Shown piece by piece: positions 49,525 to 61,600 of a DNA stretch of 64,000 nucleotides. Each line of letters opens with the position of its first letter. Within the stretch, counting starts at the first letter, position 1. The position numbers and the translations under genes are program-made. Origin of the DNA: Rallus limicola (taxonomy: Eukaryota; Chordata; Aves; Gruiformes; Rallidae); NCBI GenBank assembly GCA_022605955.1, contig JAKCOZ010000001.1, positions 81,704,520 to 81,768,519 of the forward strand. Direction: 5' to 3'. Under the pieces are notes generated by a model, which did not search any database, was not told where the DNA came from, and worked only from the letters and a program-made list of their open reading frames with translations.

Positions 49525-49685
49525 ATGACACTCCGCTGCATGCGACTTTTCTTCTTGCTTCTGCTGGGATCATGGTGGCCAGACTCAGAGAAGCATGTGG
49601 TGGGAGCTGTGAAGGTCAGGGAGCACTACATAGCTGCTCAGATCACTAGCTGGACCTACAAAGCAGCACCCGAGGAAAAGTCCAG
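49525..49685 (+). CDS. F5: F5 exon 1, signal peptide
   Basis: Residues 1-53 plus two bases. Signal segment, then [19 protein letters not shown], the first strand of A1. Donor GTAACA. The frame is open upstream to 49417, but the first Met that precedes a signal peptide is at 49525. Confidence 0.88.
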
Positions 49686-52600
49686 GTAACAAAGTACAGG
49701 ATAAGAAGGATGAAACTAGTCCTGTCTTGTGAAACTGTTTTATGTCTTCTGTCTCCTATGGAATTTCAGCCCAGGAGGAATTCAGGGCCTGATTTATTCT
49801 CTTCAGATGAACTTGTGTGACTTTAAACAGCATAACCTGAACAGGAGGCAGTGAAGTATTCAAAGCTCCTTTTTATTTGCTTCATTAGTGAGTAGTACTG
49901 TTTTTACCTTTCCACAGTGCTTCCACTAAATATGTTCCAGGGCTTGCTTCCATCTTCTCTGTGGGTTGATGCTTGTTGTCTGTGTGTTTTAACGTCCTTA
50001 CTTTAGGCGAATAGATTTTGGGTGATGTTGAGAGATGGTGTGTTAAAGTTTCAGAAACTTGCAGGCTTCAGAATTTGCTGGAGGAATAAATACGTCCCCT
50101 TTTGGGTACTATCACTTTCACTTATATCAGAGCCTGATGAACTTTGGAACTAGCTGTGTTGTTTCTGAGTTGTTCAGTAGTTTTTGTGAAATGTCCATCC
50201 TGAGTGCTGCCAAGTAAAGGCTGTAGGATCAGGCTCTGTTACCCTTTATTAAGTGAAAAGACTAATGATTTGGGGTTTTTTTCAGATTCCATTGCAGAAC
50301 AGGCAGCTTACATGCACGCACCAATCAAGCATATTAAGTATCTTATTTGTATTACTGCTATTATAATTATAAACACTGCAAGGACTATGCAACAGATGAT
50401 GAAGCTTGGATGTAATTTAGATTTCTTATGCTATGTTCAGTATAGATATTGTACACAGCTTTATTTACTCATAGAATGTCTTGAAATGGTAGAAATTACT
50501 CCTGCTTTCAAGGATGCATTTGAATGCTACTGAATTTTTATTTATGTTGGTGGATCACTTTATTTTTAACGTGAAATTTTTATAACGTATATTGCATTTC
50601 TGGATGATACAGAAAGGGTATTTCCAGGTCACATTTAGACTTTCTAAATATTCTTGCTTTTCCAGACCAACTAAAACAAAGTTTCTATGATTCCTAGAAC
50701 TCCCCTTGGAAGTTTAATGCAACTGGTATAAGCATAGCGTCAAACTGGCAAGACATAAGAAAATGAGATTTAAATATAGGAATGTGAAGCCAGGTGCCAT
50801 TTAAGGATTGACACGGGCATGTGAATTTAGTAGTCAGAACTTCATTTTCATCTGCACTGGATGCGTCATTGTAAGCATCAACTGCTGTTTCATTTAATGT
50901 CATGTTGTTGATTGACAGTTTTCATGCAGGAGGGAGCGACAGACTGCCTCAAACATTAGTTGAAATAATAGGAGGTTTTTGTAAACAGTGCCATTGGAGA
51001 TATCTTTGTATTTGGAGTAAGTCACATCCCAAATGGGTCTGATGAACTTACAGAAATTTAACTAAAAATTAACCAAACCAACCAAGGTGTTCACTAAGGA
51101 AGAGATGATAGATTGGATCCCAAAGGCATTTGGGTATGCAACTTGCTCGGGTTTTACTAGAAGCTGAATGTCTAAACACAGTGTAAGAGCATGATGCTTC
51201 CCTGCTTTTGGTTCTAAATAAATTAAGAGAGGCTGAAGAAAACATAGGTTCACTCAGAACTGTTTCTTTATACTTCTAATCTGCAGGTTAGAATCATAGA
51301 ATCATAGGGGTTGGAAGGGACCTAGAGAGATCATCAGGTCCAACCCCCCTGCCAAAGCAGCTCCTTAGGACATATCACTCAGATAGGCGTCCAGACGGGT
51401 CTTGAATCTCTCCAGAGAAGGAGACTCCACAACCCCCCTGGGCAGCCTGTCCCAGGGCTCTGTCACCCTCACTGGGAAAAAGTTCTTCCATATGTTGGTG
51501 TGGAACTTCCTGTGCTCCAACTTGCAGCCATTGCCCCTTGTCCTGTCCCCACAGACCACTGAGAAGGGGCACAAGTTCCAAGTGTCAGTCATCTTACTGT
51601 CATAGAGATCTATCTGTTACCATGTACAAGTGATATTTACAAGACACTTCAGAGCAAAGTGAAAATGTATCATCTGTGCATGCAAAGATGCTGTTCCCAA
51701 AAGTTACACGACTAGACCTGCTTGTGTAGCCTGAGATCTCTGAAGTGTTAGTAAGCTGTGTCCTGTTCCTTCCAGCTATAGGATTGGTGTTGATAAATCC
51801 TCTTCCACCCCACTGTCTTACGACCACATTCTAGTGAACATTGCCACGGTAGGGCAGCACCTGTCAGCGAAGTTCATGGATCAGGTCTTTCTCCTTAAAG
51901 AGTGAAACAAAATTCTATCAGTGACTTTAAAGTGAGGGAAATAAATTGGAACACGAGCTGCTTCGGCAGAGTCTTCTGCTGCAAGACAGCATCACAGAGG
52001 GACTTAAAAAAGACCTCTGCAAAAAGAGATCTCCCCCTTATGGACCCTGGGTGTCACTGAAGCAAGCTCACTGGGCTGTCTCTGCCCAGCCTCTCTGCTT
52101 GAGCAGCCCACCTGCTCGCCCCAGCAAGTGTGCCTGACAGGGCAGTACGAAAGAAGCAAGTGGGATTGCTGTGGGATGCAGCCATTGTACATGCTATACA
52201 AAACCAATCAATAAATGTGAAACTATACCCAGCCTACTATCCCTCCAGCCCTCTTCTCATCGTTATTTCCATTCCCGAAGTCTTGCATGCAGGTTTCCTT
52301 CTGCTTGCCTAAATCTTCTCTAAGACATCATGTGGTCTTACAGGGTCCCTGATTCATTTACACTGAAAGACTGAGGAGGCTTGCAGTGTCTCTGAAAGCA
52401 GCCTTCAGACTTGCTGCGAGATCCTTAGTTGTTGCCAGGGAGCAGTTTTGTACTTGCCCCCGAGGTTGTGGCTGTTACAGGGGCTTTGCTGTCATGCTGA
52501 TGCATAATCTCTGTGGTGAGTCTGAAGCTCAAGCATGGGGCTGAGTAAGGAGTTCAGGTTTCTTTCACTGTATTTTTTCAGATGCTTTTGAGGTTAAGTG

Positions 52601-55600
52601 TGGTCATGACATCTTCCTCAGTGTCTTGAATAGACAAAACAAAGACATCGTCACTGCGGAGTCAAAAGGACCTATAGAAATCACCAGCAAAATCAGGGTA
52701 AACTGTGCTAGGTACTGTCCTTGAATACCTACTATGAAATGGCCTAGCTGAGGAACATCATAGATGCAACAGAGTAAGAGAGAGAGGGGAAGACAGACCC
52801 TACAAAGCCTTGGACTGTGAGCCTTGCCTTCAGCAAAATGTGCAAGTGGTGAAATGTAATTCTGAGATTCATTTTCTGAGATACACGTTAAGCAGCATGT
52901 AACAGGTATCTCCGGGAATCTTTGTCCTTTTAATTGTCTTTGAAACTCTTTTGGTTTCAGATTGGAACATTCAGATCCTGTGTTCAAGAAAATTTCTTAC
53001 AGAGAATATGAAGTGGATTTCAAAAAAGAAAAGCCAGCAAATACGTTTGCAGGTAAACAGGAAGGAAATGTTTTCATGTTGCTTGTTATTAGGCCAGTAA
53101 CTAGCTAAGCAAGCTTGTGGCTTTGTGCCCATTGTTTTATGCACTTCAGATGGATGGAGGCAAGTTCTGGTACTTACGCCATACGTAACTATGGTACTTG
53201 TGTTCTGGTACTTACGTGGAGTACTTATGTAGTCTGTGCATCATATTAATAGATAAAGTAACTTCAGATGCTGGATGTTCAGATTTAGCTTTCAAAGTAA
53301 ATGTGTGTGTGGCTGGTGATACGAAATTTGTTACAGGCTGCCCTGAAAAATGTGGTGCATGATCTGATCTCTTCCAGGTTACTTTGTTCTCCTGTGTTTT
53401 GCCAAACTGATGTTTTGTTTGTTTGGTTGGTTTTTCCCCCCAAGAGAAATAAATAAGAAAAATAATTTACAAGGAAATAGACAAACAAGGCAAAGGTGGT
53501 CTTAACAGCTTTCTCCCATTGCTTATTTGTATAACATGGGAAGTCGGGATGCAAGCCCCTCTTGAAAGTTTTTGCAGGCTAAGTCTCAAGAAAATTGCAC
53601 TATGGAACTGGTTATTTAGATAACATCTTGGGGTTGAAAGACCTTTTTGTTCCGTGACTTCTGGCATCAACACTGCTACTCAAAGAACAGCAGACATTTT
53701 ATAGTTTAAATTGTGTGTGAAAGATTCCTAGAAATCCCCAAAGAACCTCAATATGAACCTTTTGACATCTGGAAGTAACTTTTTCTTTCCATATCTACCA
53801 ATTTCCTGTGATTTTTAAGTGACAGTCACCAGATAGACAGCTTATAACATTCCTGACTATGAGCTGCAGGTTTTAAATTCCCACGTGCTTTTTTTATGGG
53901 TAAATCTTTGTTGCATGTCATTCTCTGCCTGTAGTAGGTTTTCAACTTGTACTTTGAAAGCTCACATGCTCTGCCAGTGGGAGAGAACTCTTCATTTCAC
54001 TGAACATGCTGTTTTGCTCACATTTTCCTCTTGAATAACTACAGGACTTCTGGGACCCACTCTGCGTGCCGAAGTGGGAGATACTTTAGTGGTTCACCTT
54101 AAGAATATGGCCGACAAGCCAGTCAGTATTCATCCCCAAGGCGTACTTTACAGCAAAAATGCAGAAGGTAAATAGTGTAAAAACTCTGTGTTTTGTTCAC
54201 TTACTTTTAAACTACTGCATGAAATATTGAGAGGGGCCCAGACCAGTGTTTGAGGATATGCACACAAACATCTGTTGATCCCAGACTGAAACTTCAGATC
54301 CATTGCTAGCTCTTTTTGTGTCCATCAGTGGAACACTAGGAATATGAGTGTCATCTGACAGGCCTCGTGTCCTGACCATTTGCCTCTGTGCTAATACCGT
54401 TTCATGGAATCAGAGTGGTCAAGGTTGGAAGGCATCTACGGAGGTCATCTGGTCTGGCCACCGTGTAATTGCAAAGTATTCTATTCCAGGACATGTAAAC
54501 TATGAAGTGCAGGTCTTAAAAAAGCCTTTCCCGGGACCCTTGCAATGGGATGCACCAAGGCGTTACTTCTAAAGGACAACTGGGAAAGTGCTGATCACGT
54601 TGTTCTCATACCTATGAGCGTCCTGGTTTTTGGCTGGAATCCAGTGGATTTTCACAAGAAGCTGGGAGGGGACACAGACAGGACAGCTGGCCTAAACTAG
54701 CCAAAGGGGTATTCCATACCACATGACATCATGCTCAGTATTTTAAATGGGAGCTGGCTGGGGAGGAGGGATCGCTGTTCAGGGATGGGCTGGGCATCGG
54801 GTTCTAGGGGTGGGCAAATTGCATTGTGTATCATCTGCTTTGTGTATTCCAAGTACAGTTTTCATTTTCCTTCCTTTGCTGTCCTGTTAAACTTCTGTAT
54901 CCCAACCCATGAGTTTTACCTTTGTCTTCTAATTCTCCTTCCAATCCCACCTCCGAGCAGGCAGGAGGAGTGAGGGAGCTGCCTGCTGGGGCTAAACCAC
55001 AGCAGTGGGCAGAAATTGAAGCTTCATGCCATCCTAACCCTAGCCAGACTGTTGGAGAGCCTCGCCTTTTGGCAGCGAGGATGGCTCTAGGAAATCTTTA
55101 TTCTGTAAGAAACAGGATGGTGGAATAGCTACTCTCCACTATGCTACCCTGCACAGTGTGAGTGGAATCATTAGTTATCTCGTTGAAGCGGCAGTATCAT
55201 CTAGGCAAGAAACAAAATAAGCATTTGGAATTGATTGTTTATTGTATATTCCAGATGCTTTTGTTGGTCTTTGTGTTCATGCTACCCTGACTGTTTTCTT
55301 GTCAGGCTCCCTGTATGACGACAGAACATCCTCTGCAGAAAAACGGGATGACGCTGTACTTCCAGGCCAGATCTACACATATGTGTGGGATATAACAGAA
55401 GAAGTTGGTCCCAGAGAATCTGATCTTCCTTGTCTTACTTATGTGTATTATTCTCATGAAAACATGACAATGGATTTTAATTCTGGTCTGATTGGAGCCT
55501 TGCTTATCTGCAAGAAAGGTAATGAAATGCTTTAAGACTACTACAAGGTAACATAGTTTCCATTCTTAATAAAGTTAGGGTTGTGTGATAACGAGGGAAG

Positions 55601-58600
55601 ACATTATTTTCCTTTTCACGTCTTTATGTACAGTGTAAAGTAAATGGTTTTCAACATCTTTGCTTTAGATGTTAATTTTTTTAAAATGCCAGCTGTCATG
55701 CAGATACAGCTTGTAAACTTTAGACAGAGCACGCTGTTAATAGATACATTTGCCTGTATTGGTTGCATTTTTCAGTTGCTTCACTGCTGAATATATGACC
55801 TCAAGTTTCCTGTCTTAGAATAAATATTTTTGAAGCTTCATTCAAAGTGGCTCAGCCATTCCAGACAATAAGGCAAGAAATAATGGGTTTACTTGTGTCT
55901 TTTAAAGGCTGTCTGATCAAGAGACTGTAGCACTCTCTGTATCAAGGGTTTGGAATCTCAGAGCAGTGTGTCTTTTGTCAGTCGTCTGAAAACACAGCCA
56001 AATTTGAACAGATTAATAGTCTTTGCAGATTGCTTTGCAGTCAGGGATTTGAGGTTTTAGTGGTTTGAGTCATTGAATGCCATCTCCACTAATACAAACT
56101 GGTGTCTTGTAGGACTTGTAAATAACTGCTAGGTACATGCCACTGATTTGAGGGAAGTTTGAAACAGCATGACACTGTGTAAGCTACTCAAACTCCTTGC
56201 TGGTCCCTTAAATCCTCATTTTTTTCCAAGTCATATGTACTCTTCTTTTAGTGAAAGCTCTGTGAGTTATTTGGCTTGATCCCTGTTCCCTGCAGTTTCA
56301 TTTGAACATTTTGTATAGATTGCTGACTGCATGGACTTGGACCTTGAAGCTTTCCTGAAAGTAAACATAAAACTGGTTCAGTGTGGATTGTACACGGGCA
56401 CTCTTCTCACTGATAGATATCCATTTAACTGCAGAACACACCTACTCATGTCACCTCAAAGGAGTGGCATTGCTATTAATTACATTCCTAGTGAAGTTTT
56501 TGAGAGTTCGTGCTTTTAGTATTGTCTAGAACTTGTTATTTTCATAGTTTTTATTGGATTTTCTTTCTGTATGTTTGTGTGTACACGTGCATTTTAAGCC
56601 ATACTGGTAGAATCACAGAATCACAAGGTTGGAAAAGACCTTTAAGAGCATCAAGTCCAACCATTCCTGTCCTAAGCTAAACCACATCCCTAAGTACCTG
56701 ATCTACCCTTTTTTTAAACACATCCAGGGATGGTGACTCACCCACCTCCCTGGGCAGCCTGTTCCAGGCCCTGACGACTCTTTCAGTGAAGAACTTTTTC
56801 CTAACATCTAATCTGACCCTGCCCTGGCACAGCTCTGTGCCATTTCCCCTTGTCCTATTTCCTGTCACCTGGCTGAAGAGACCATCGCCCACTTCTCTAC
56901 AACCTCCTTTCAGGTAACTGTAGGCAGTGATAAGGTCTCCCCTCAGCCTCCTCTTCTCCAGGATAAATATCTCCAGCTCCCTGAGTTAATCTTGACACAC
57001 ACTTTGGCATTGCTTGCTTTCCTTCCTTCTCAGGCTTCTCAAATTCATGCATATATTGTGGGCTTGAGTTGGTGTGGTGGTTTAGGCCTGGCTGGAGGCC
57101 AGACACCCACCAAAGTCAGCCTATCACTCCCCTTTTGAGTTGGACAGGGGAGAAAATAGATATATGAGTTTGAGATGGATTGGTGTGACCGCTACATTCA
57201 AGACAATTTGAGCATGTTTCTAGCTAGAGCAAAGACAAAGGGTTAGCTACGCAGATTTCTGAACAGGGTTTCTTCGGGTGGGCACTGTGGGTGATGGGTG
57301 TGTGATGTGCCTGTGTGTTTGGTCTGTCTGATGTGGAGTGAAATTTCTTCACAACGGCTCTTATGGTGCTGTGTTGGACTTATGGGTAAATAGTGCTGAT
57401 AATGTCCCCAGGTTTTAGCTATCACTGAACAGTGCTTGCACAGTGTCAAGACTTTCCTCTTCTTCATGCTCAGATCTCCCCAGCCAGTAGGCTGGGGGTA
57501 GGTGAGGGGTTGGGAGGGCACACAGCTGGACAGATGAATCAAATTGGCCAAAGGGATATTTCTTACTGTGTAACATCATGCTCAGCAACAAAATCTGTAG
57601 GTAGAGGATGAAGCATCAGTGTGGTGGGAAAGAGGGATGTTGACTTCCAAGGTGCTGTTCCTTAGAGACTGGCTGCTTTGTGGGATGTGGTGAGTGATTT
57701 CCTTCATATTGTTTGGGTTGGGTTTTTTTCCCCCTCTCTACTTCATCTGTGGAACCACCTTTACTGACCCACAAATTTTCTCACTTCTGTTCTTCCTGTT
57801 CTCTCCCCTGTCCTGCTGGGGATGAGGAGGTGTTGAAGCGGCTGTGTGGCTTCGAGGCTGCTGGCTGGGTTCAACCCACCACAGTCTTAACACATTGAGA
57901 GCAGCAAAGAAGATATAACCTGGGAAGGTTATAAAAAGCAGACTTTTGTGTTTAAGCACTGACTGAATGTTCTTTGCATGACAAGCAGACACATTCCTCT
58001 GTTGATCTGAGACTTCCTTTGTGCAGGAAAACAGGACTTTGTAGCCTTTCATAAATAAAAAGGATTATGTTAAAGATAACTGATTCTAATCAGCAAACTC
58101 TCAGACTATTTAGTTCTTGCAGTCTAGAGGGATATCTCTTTTAGTCCTGGATTATATATCAAAAGTAGAACAGGAAGTTTTTTATGTGAGCAATCTACAG
58201 AAAGAATCAGTGAAATAAATCACACCAATTTTGCATGGCATGTCCAAAGTGAGTTCTACTTCTTGATAGAAATCACACCTGCATCGCAAACTCAACTGGA
58301 TGGTTTCTTTAACTGATCCAATTTGTACTATTTGTCAAAGTCTCGTTTTATGTAAAGGTTGGTTGGTGAGTGGTTGGTTTTATGGCTTTTGAAGGAGGTG
58401 GTGACTTCAGTGTAGTGCTTGAAATGGCAGCGTTGACCTTGCAGATGACACTGCCATCATTCTTCTCCTTGCCTCACAGTCCCTAAAGAGAGACTGGCAT
58501 CTGATTGTGGACAGAAGGTGGTTTGGCACTACTATTCACTTTTCTAGCCAGTCTCTACCACACACTGCCAGAATTGTGTGAGGCAATTCATTGCGTGTGG

Positions 58601-61600
58601 TTTCATCTCCCCTGAGGCATTACAGGCTTCTGATTTCATGGTTCCCTACCCTGAAAGAACTTTCAGAAATAAAATAACATTGTGAGCACTCTTAAGGCCT
58701 TGTTTGGGATTGGACAGTACATGCTAAGAGGTGAGCCAAGCCTGCTAAATACACATTAGTGCCACTACATCAATGTGAGAAGTGTTTTACTTCTGGTTCA
58801 AATGGAGACCTGTTGTTTCTTATTCACAGGAAGCCTAAATGAGGATGGGTCGCAGAAACTTTTCGACAGGGAGTATATCCTGATGTTTGGTGTGTTCGAT
58901 GAAAACAAGAGTTGGCAAAGATCAGCATCACTCAAATACACAATTAATGGCTATACTGATGGAACGTTACCAGGTACTGTTCAGGCTTGTCTGAACTTAA
59001 CATTGATGAAGACTGAATGTTACTTTTCCTTGCTTTTTATGCAAGAGAACAGGAATGTGGTGGAATGGAACACAGCCTTTTTTAGAACATGTCTGTGAGC
59101 ATCTAAATTCTAGAAGAGAAATTGTGCTGCTGGAAGGAATTCGTGCCATATTGCTGATAAGAACAAGACTCCTCCTAAGAAGAGTTCTGCTCTAGGAACA
59201 GGATTGCTAACTTGAAAAAATAAGAAATCCGTCCTTTTTTTAACTAGATGATGGGGAGAGAGTGATGTGGTTAACTGGGCTGCTGGTTTTAGAGCAGCAG
59301 TTCCTGGAAGTGGAGAGTAATTTACGATGAAATTTGGCAATTAAATGGGAAGATTGGGAAGGTGGCAATGGGCCTATGCTGTTGCTAGTATTTTCCCCTT
59401 GTTCTCCTAAGGAACTACTTTTGAAGTCGACTGTTCCCAGTCCATCAAGCAAATACACAAAGCCTGTCTTAGGTGGGGCTTTCTAAATGAGTATTGGATA
59501 GGGTAGTTACTCTCACTAGGTACAACCTTGGTCTTTAGCTTGGCTCCTTCCTTTTTTTTTTTTTTCCAAACAAGGACAGATCAGCTTTCCAAAGAGGCTG
59601 CTGGTTTTCTTCCTCACTGTAAGTCAAGTTGTCACTTGCATGTAAGATTTAAACACCTATTTTTTACTGACATGCAGGATTTGAGCATCTGTTCCATTTC
59701 AAAGAATGACAGAACATCAGGGGTGGGAAGTGACCTCAAAAGATCATCTAGTCCAACCCCCTGCCAGAGCAGAATACCCTAAATTAGGTCCCACAAGAAC
59801 ATGTACAGGCGGGTTTTGAATGTCTCCAGAGAAGACGACTCCACAACCTCTCTGGGTGGTCTGTTCCAGTGCTCTGTTACAAGATTCTGAAACTTCTCAT
59901 TGCAAATACTGATCTCAGGAGTCGGAGATCTTTTCTTTAATGTTCTGAGTGAAGATTCTAGTCAGACCTACTGTGTCTAGGGAGCTTGCATGAATGGCTT
60001 GTATTCTGAACTCCAGTCTCATTTCTCTTTCAGATGCCGAGGCTTGTGCCTATGACAGCATTAGCTGGCATTTGATAGGAATGAGTTCCAAGCCAGAAAT
60101 TTTCTCCATTCATTTCAATGGCCAGTCCATGGAACAAAGACATCGCCGAGTTTCTACCGTTAACCTTGTGGGAGGGGCATCAACCACAGTCAACATGACA
60201 GTGAGTGAAGAAGGAAGGTGGCTGATATCTTCCCTTGTCCAAAAGCACCTGCAAGGCAAGGAAACGTCTATTTACTAGGCAACTGTTGCATTGTCCTCCT
60301 CTTCTTTGTCCCACATGGCTTCTGCTGTTGCAGTGGTACACTTACTGTTTTGGATGGTTGCCATTTCACTAAGAAACCACTGGGGAACATTGTCTTGGAA
60401 TGAGAAGCACAAGGTGAACTAAAAGGCATTCTTATCTGAAGCTTTGCTGCTGTGTGCAGATCACAGAGCAGCAGTGAATCACTGTCCAGAGTCTGAGTCT
60501 GTGAGCTGTTCAGATAAGCACCGTTATAAAACGAGTAAGGAACCACCTGTTTTCTGAGAAACTGAGCACCCTGAGCTAAGGGCCACTTAATCTGATAAAA
60601 ATAACTGCTGTTCTTCATCTGAAAGTGGGTATCTCTCTCCTAGCAGTGATCAGAATTCTGTCTTGAAGAATGAGAGAAATATCTCTCACAAGAGCTGGAA
60701 GACATATTGGGGGTGGGGGGAGGAAATAGGAAAAAAATAATAGCATTCTATTGTGGCGATCGGCGATGGGCAACACGCAATTCAATATGAATTTTAGGTG
60801 AAGCCACTTATTGGGCGAAATCACACATTATATACATTTGTAAGCTAAAAACCTGCTAATTGGTTACATACACTGTTTATACCACACTGATTGGTTAGTG
60901 ATTATAACGAGTTCTGATAAACATATCTTATAGCTAAATATTGTTAGTTTACCTTTGATGCATAAAAGGTACATACCTGCTGTTTTGACCATCTTATTAT
61001 GGCTGGTTCTTAACATGTTCTGTTACTCCCAAGTACCTTCCCATAACTTCTTCTTGGTTTAGGGTAGTCTGTACCCCTGTCATCAAGGCCGCTGTATTTT
61101 GAGAGTGTGATTATTAAAATCCTCTCAGCATGAGTAACTTTTCCTGTCTCATGGGAACATGAGGATATTGTCAGGGCCTATGTCTTTGGTGAAGAGAGCT
61201 AGGCCACTGGCAGGCCTGCTGTCTTCCCCAACATTCTATCTGTTCAGATGGTATTTTCAAAGAAGGCTAGTTGAGAGAACTTCTGTATTCCATTTGATTA
61301 ATACAGGCTCCTTGGAAGGCTCCCAGCCTATATATAGTCTACATGGATGCAGCCTTTTCAAGCCTGAAAATATGTCAATCAGATGAATGAGTACTTGCTG
61401 GCAGCACAGCCTTAGCTAAAGAAATGAGAAATTCAGTTGTAAAATGGAAAGTGGTGAAATGGTAAATCATTATGGTACTGTTTTTTTCTCAATTAGCTGG
61501 AATGCACAGCTACCTCACTGTAAAAGACTGTGGGGACAAAGAGATGAAGAGGAGTCGTCTCTCCTATAAAGAACTGCTCATGGTCAAAAGCTGGGAATAC

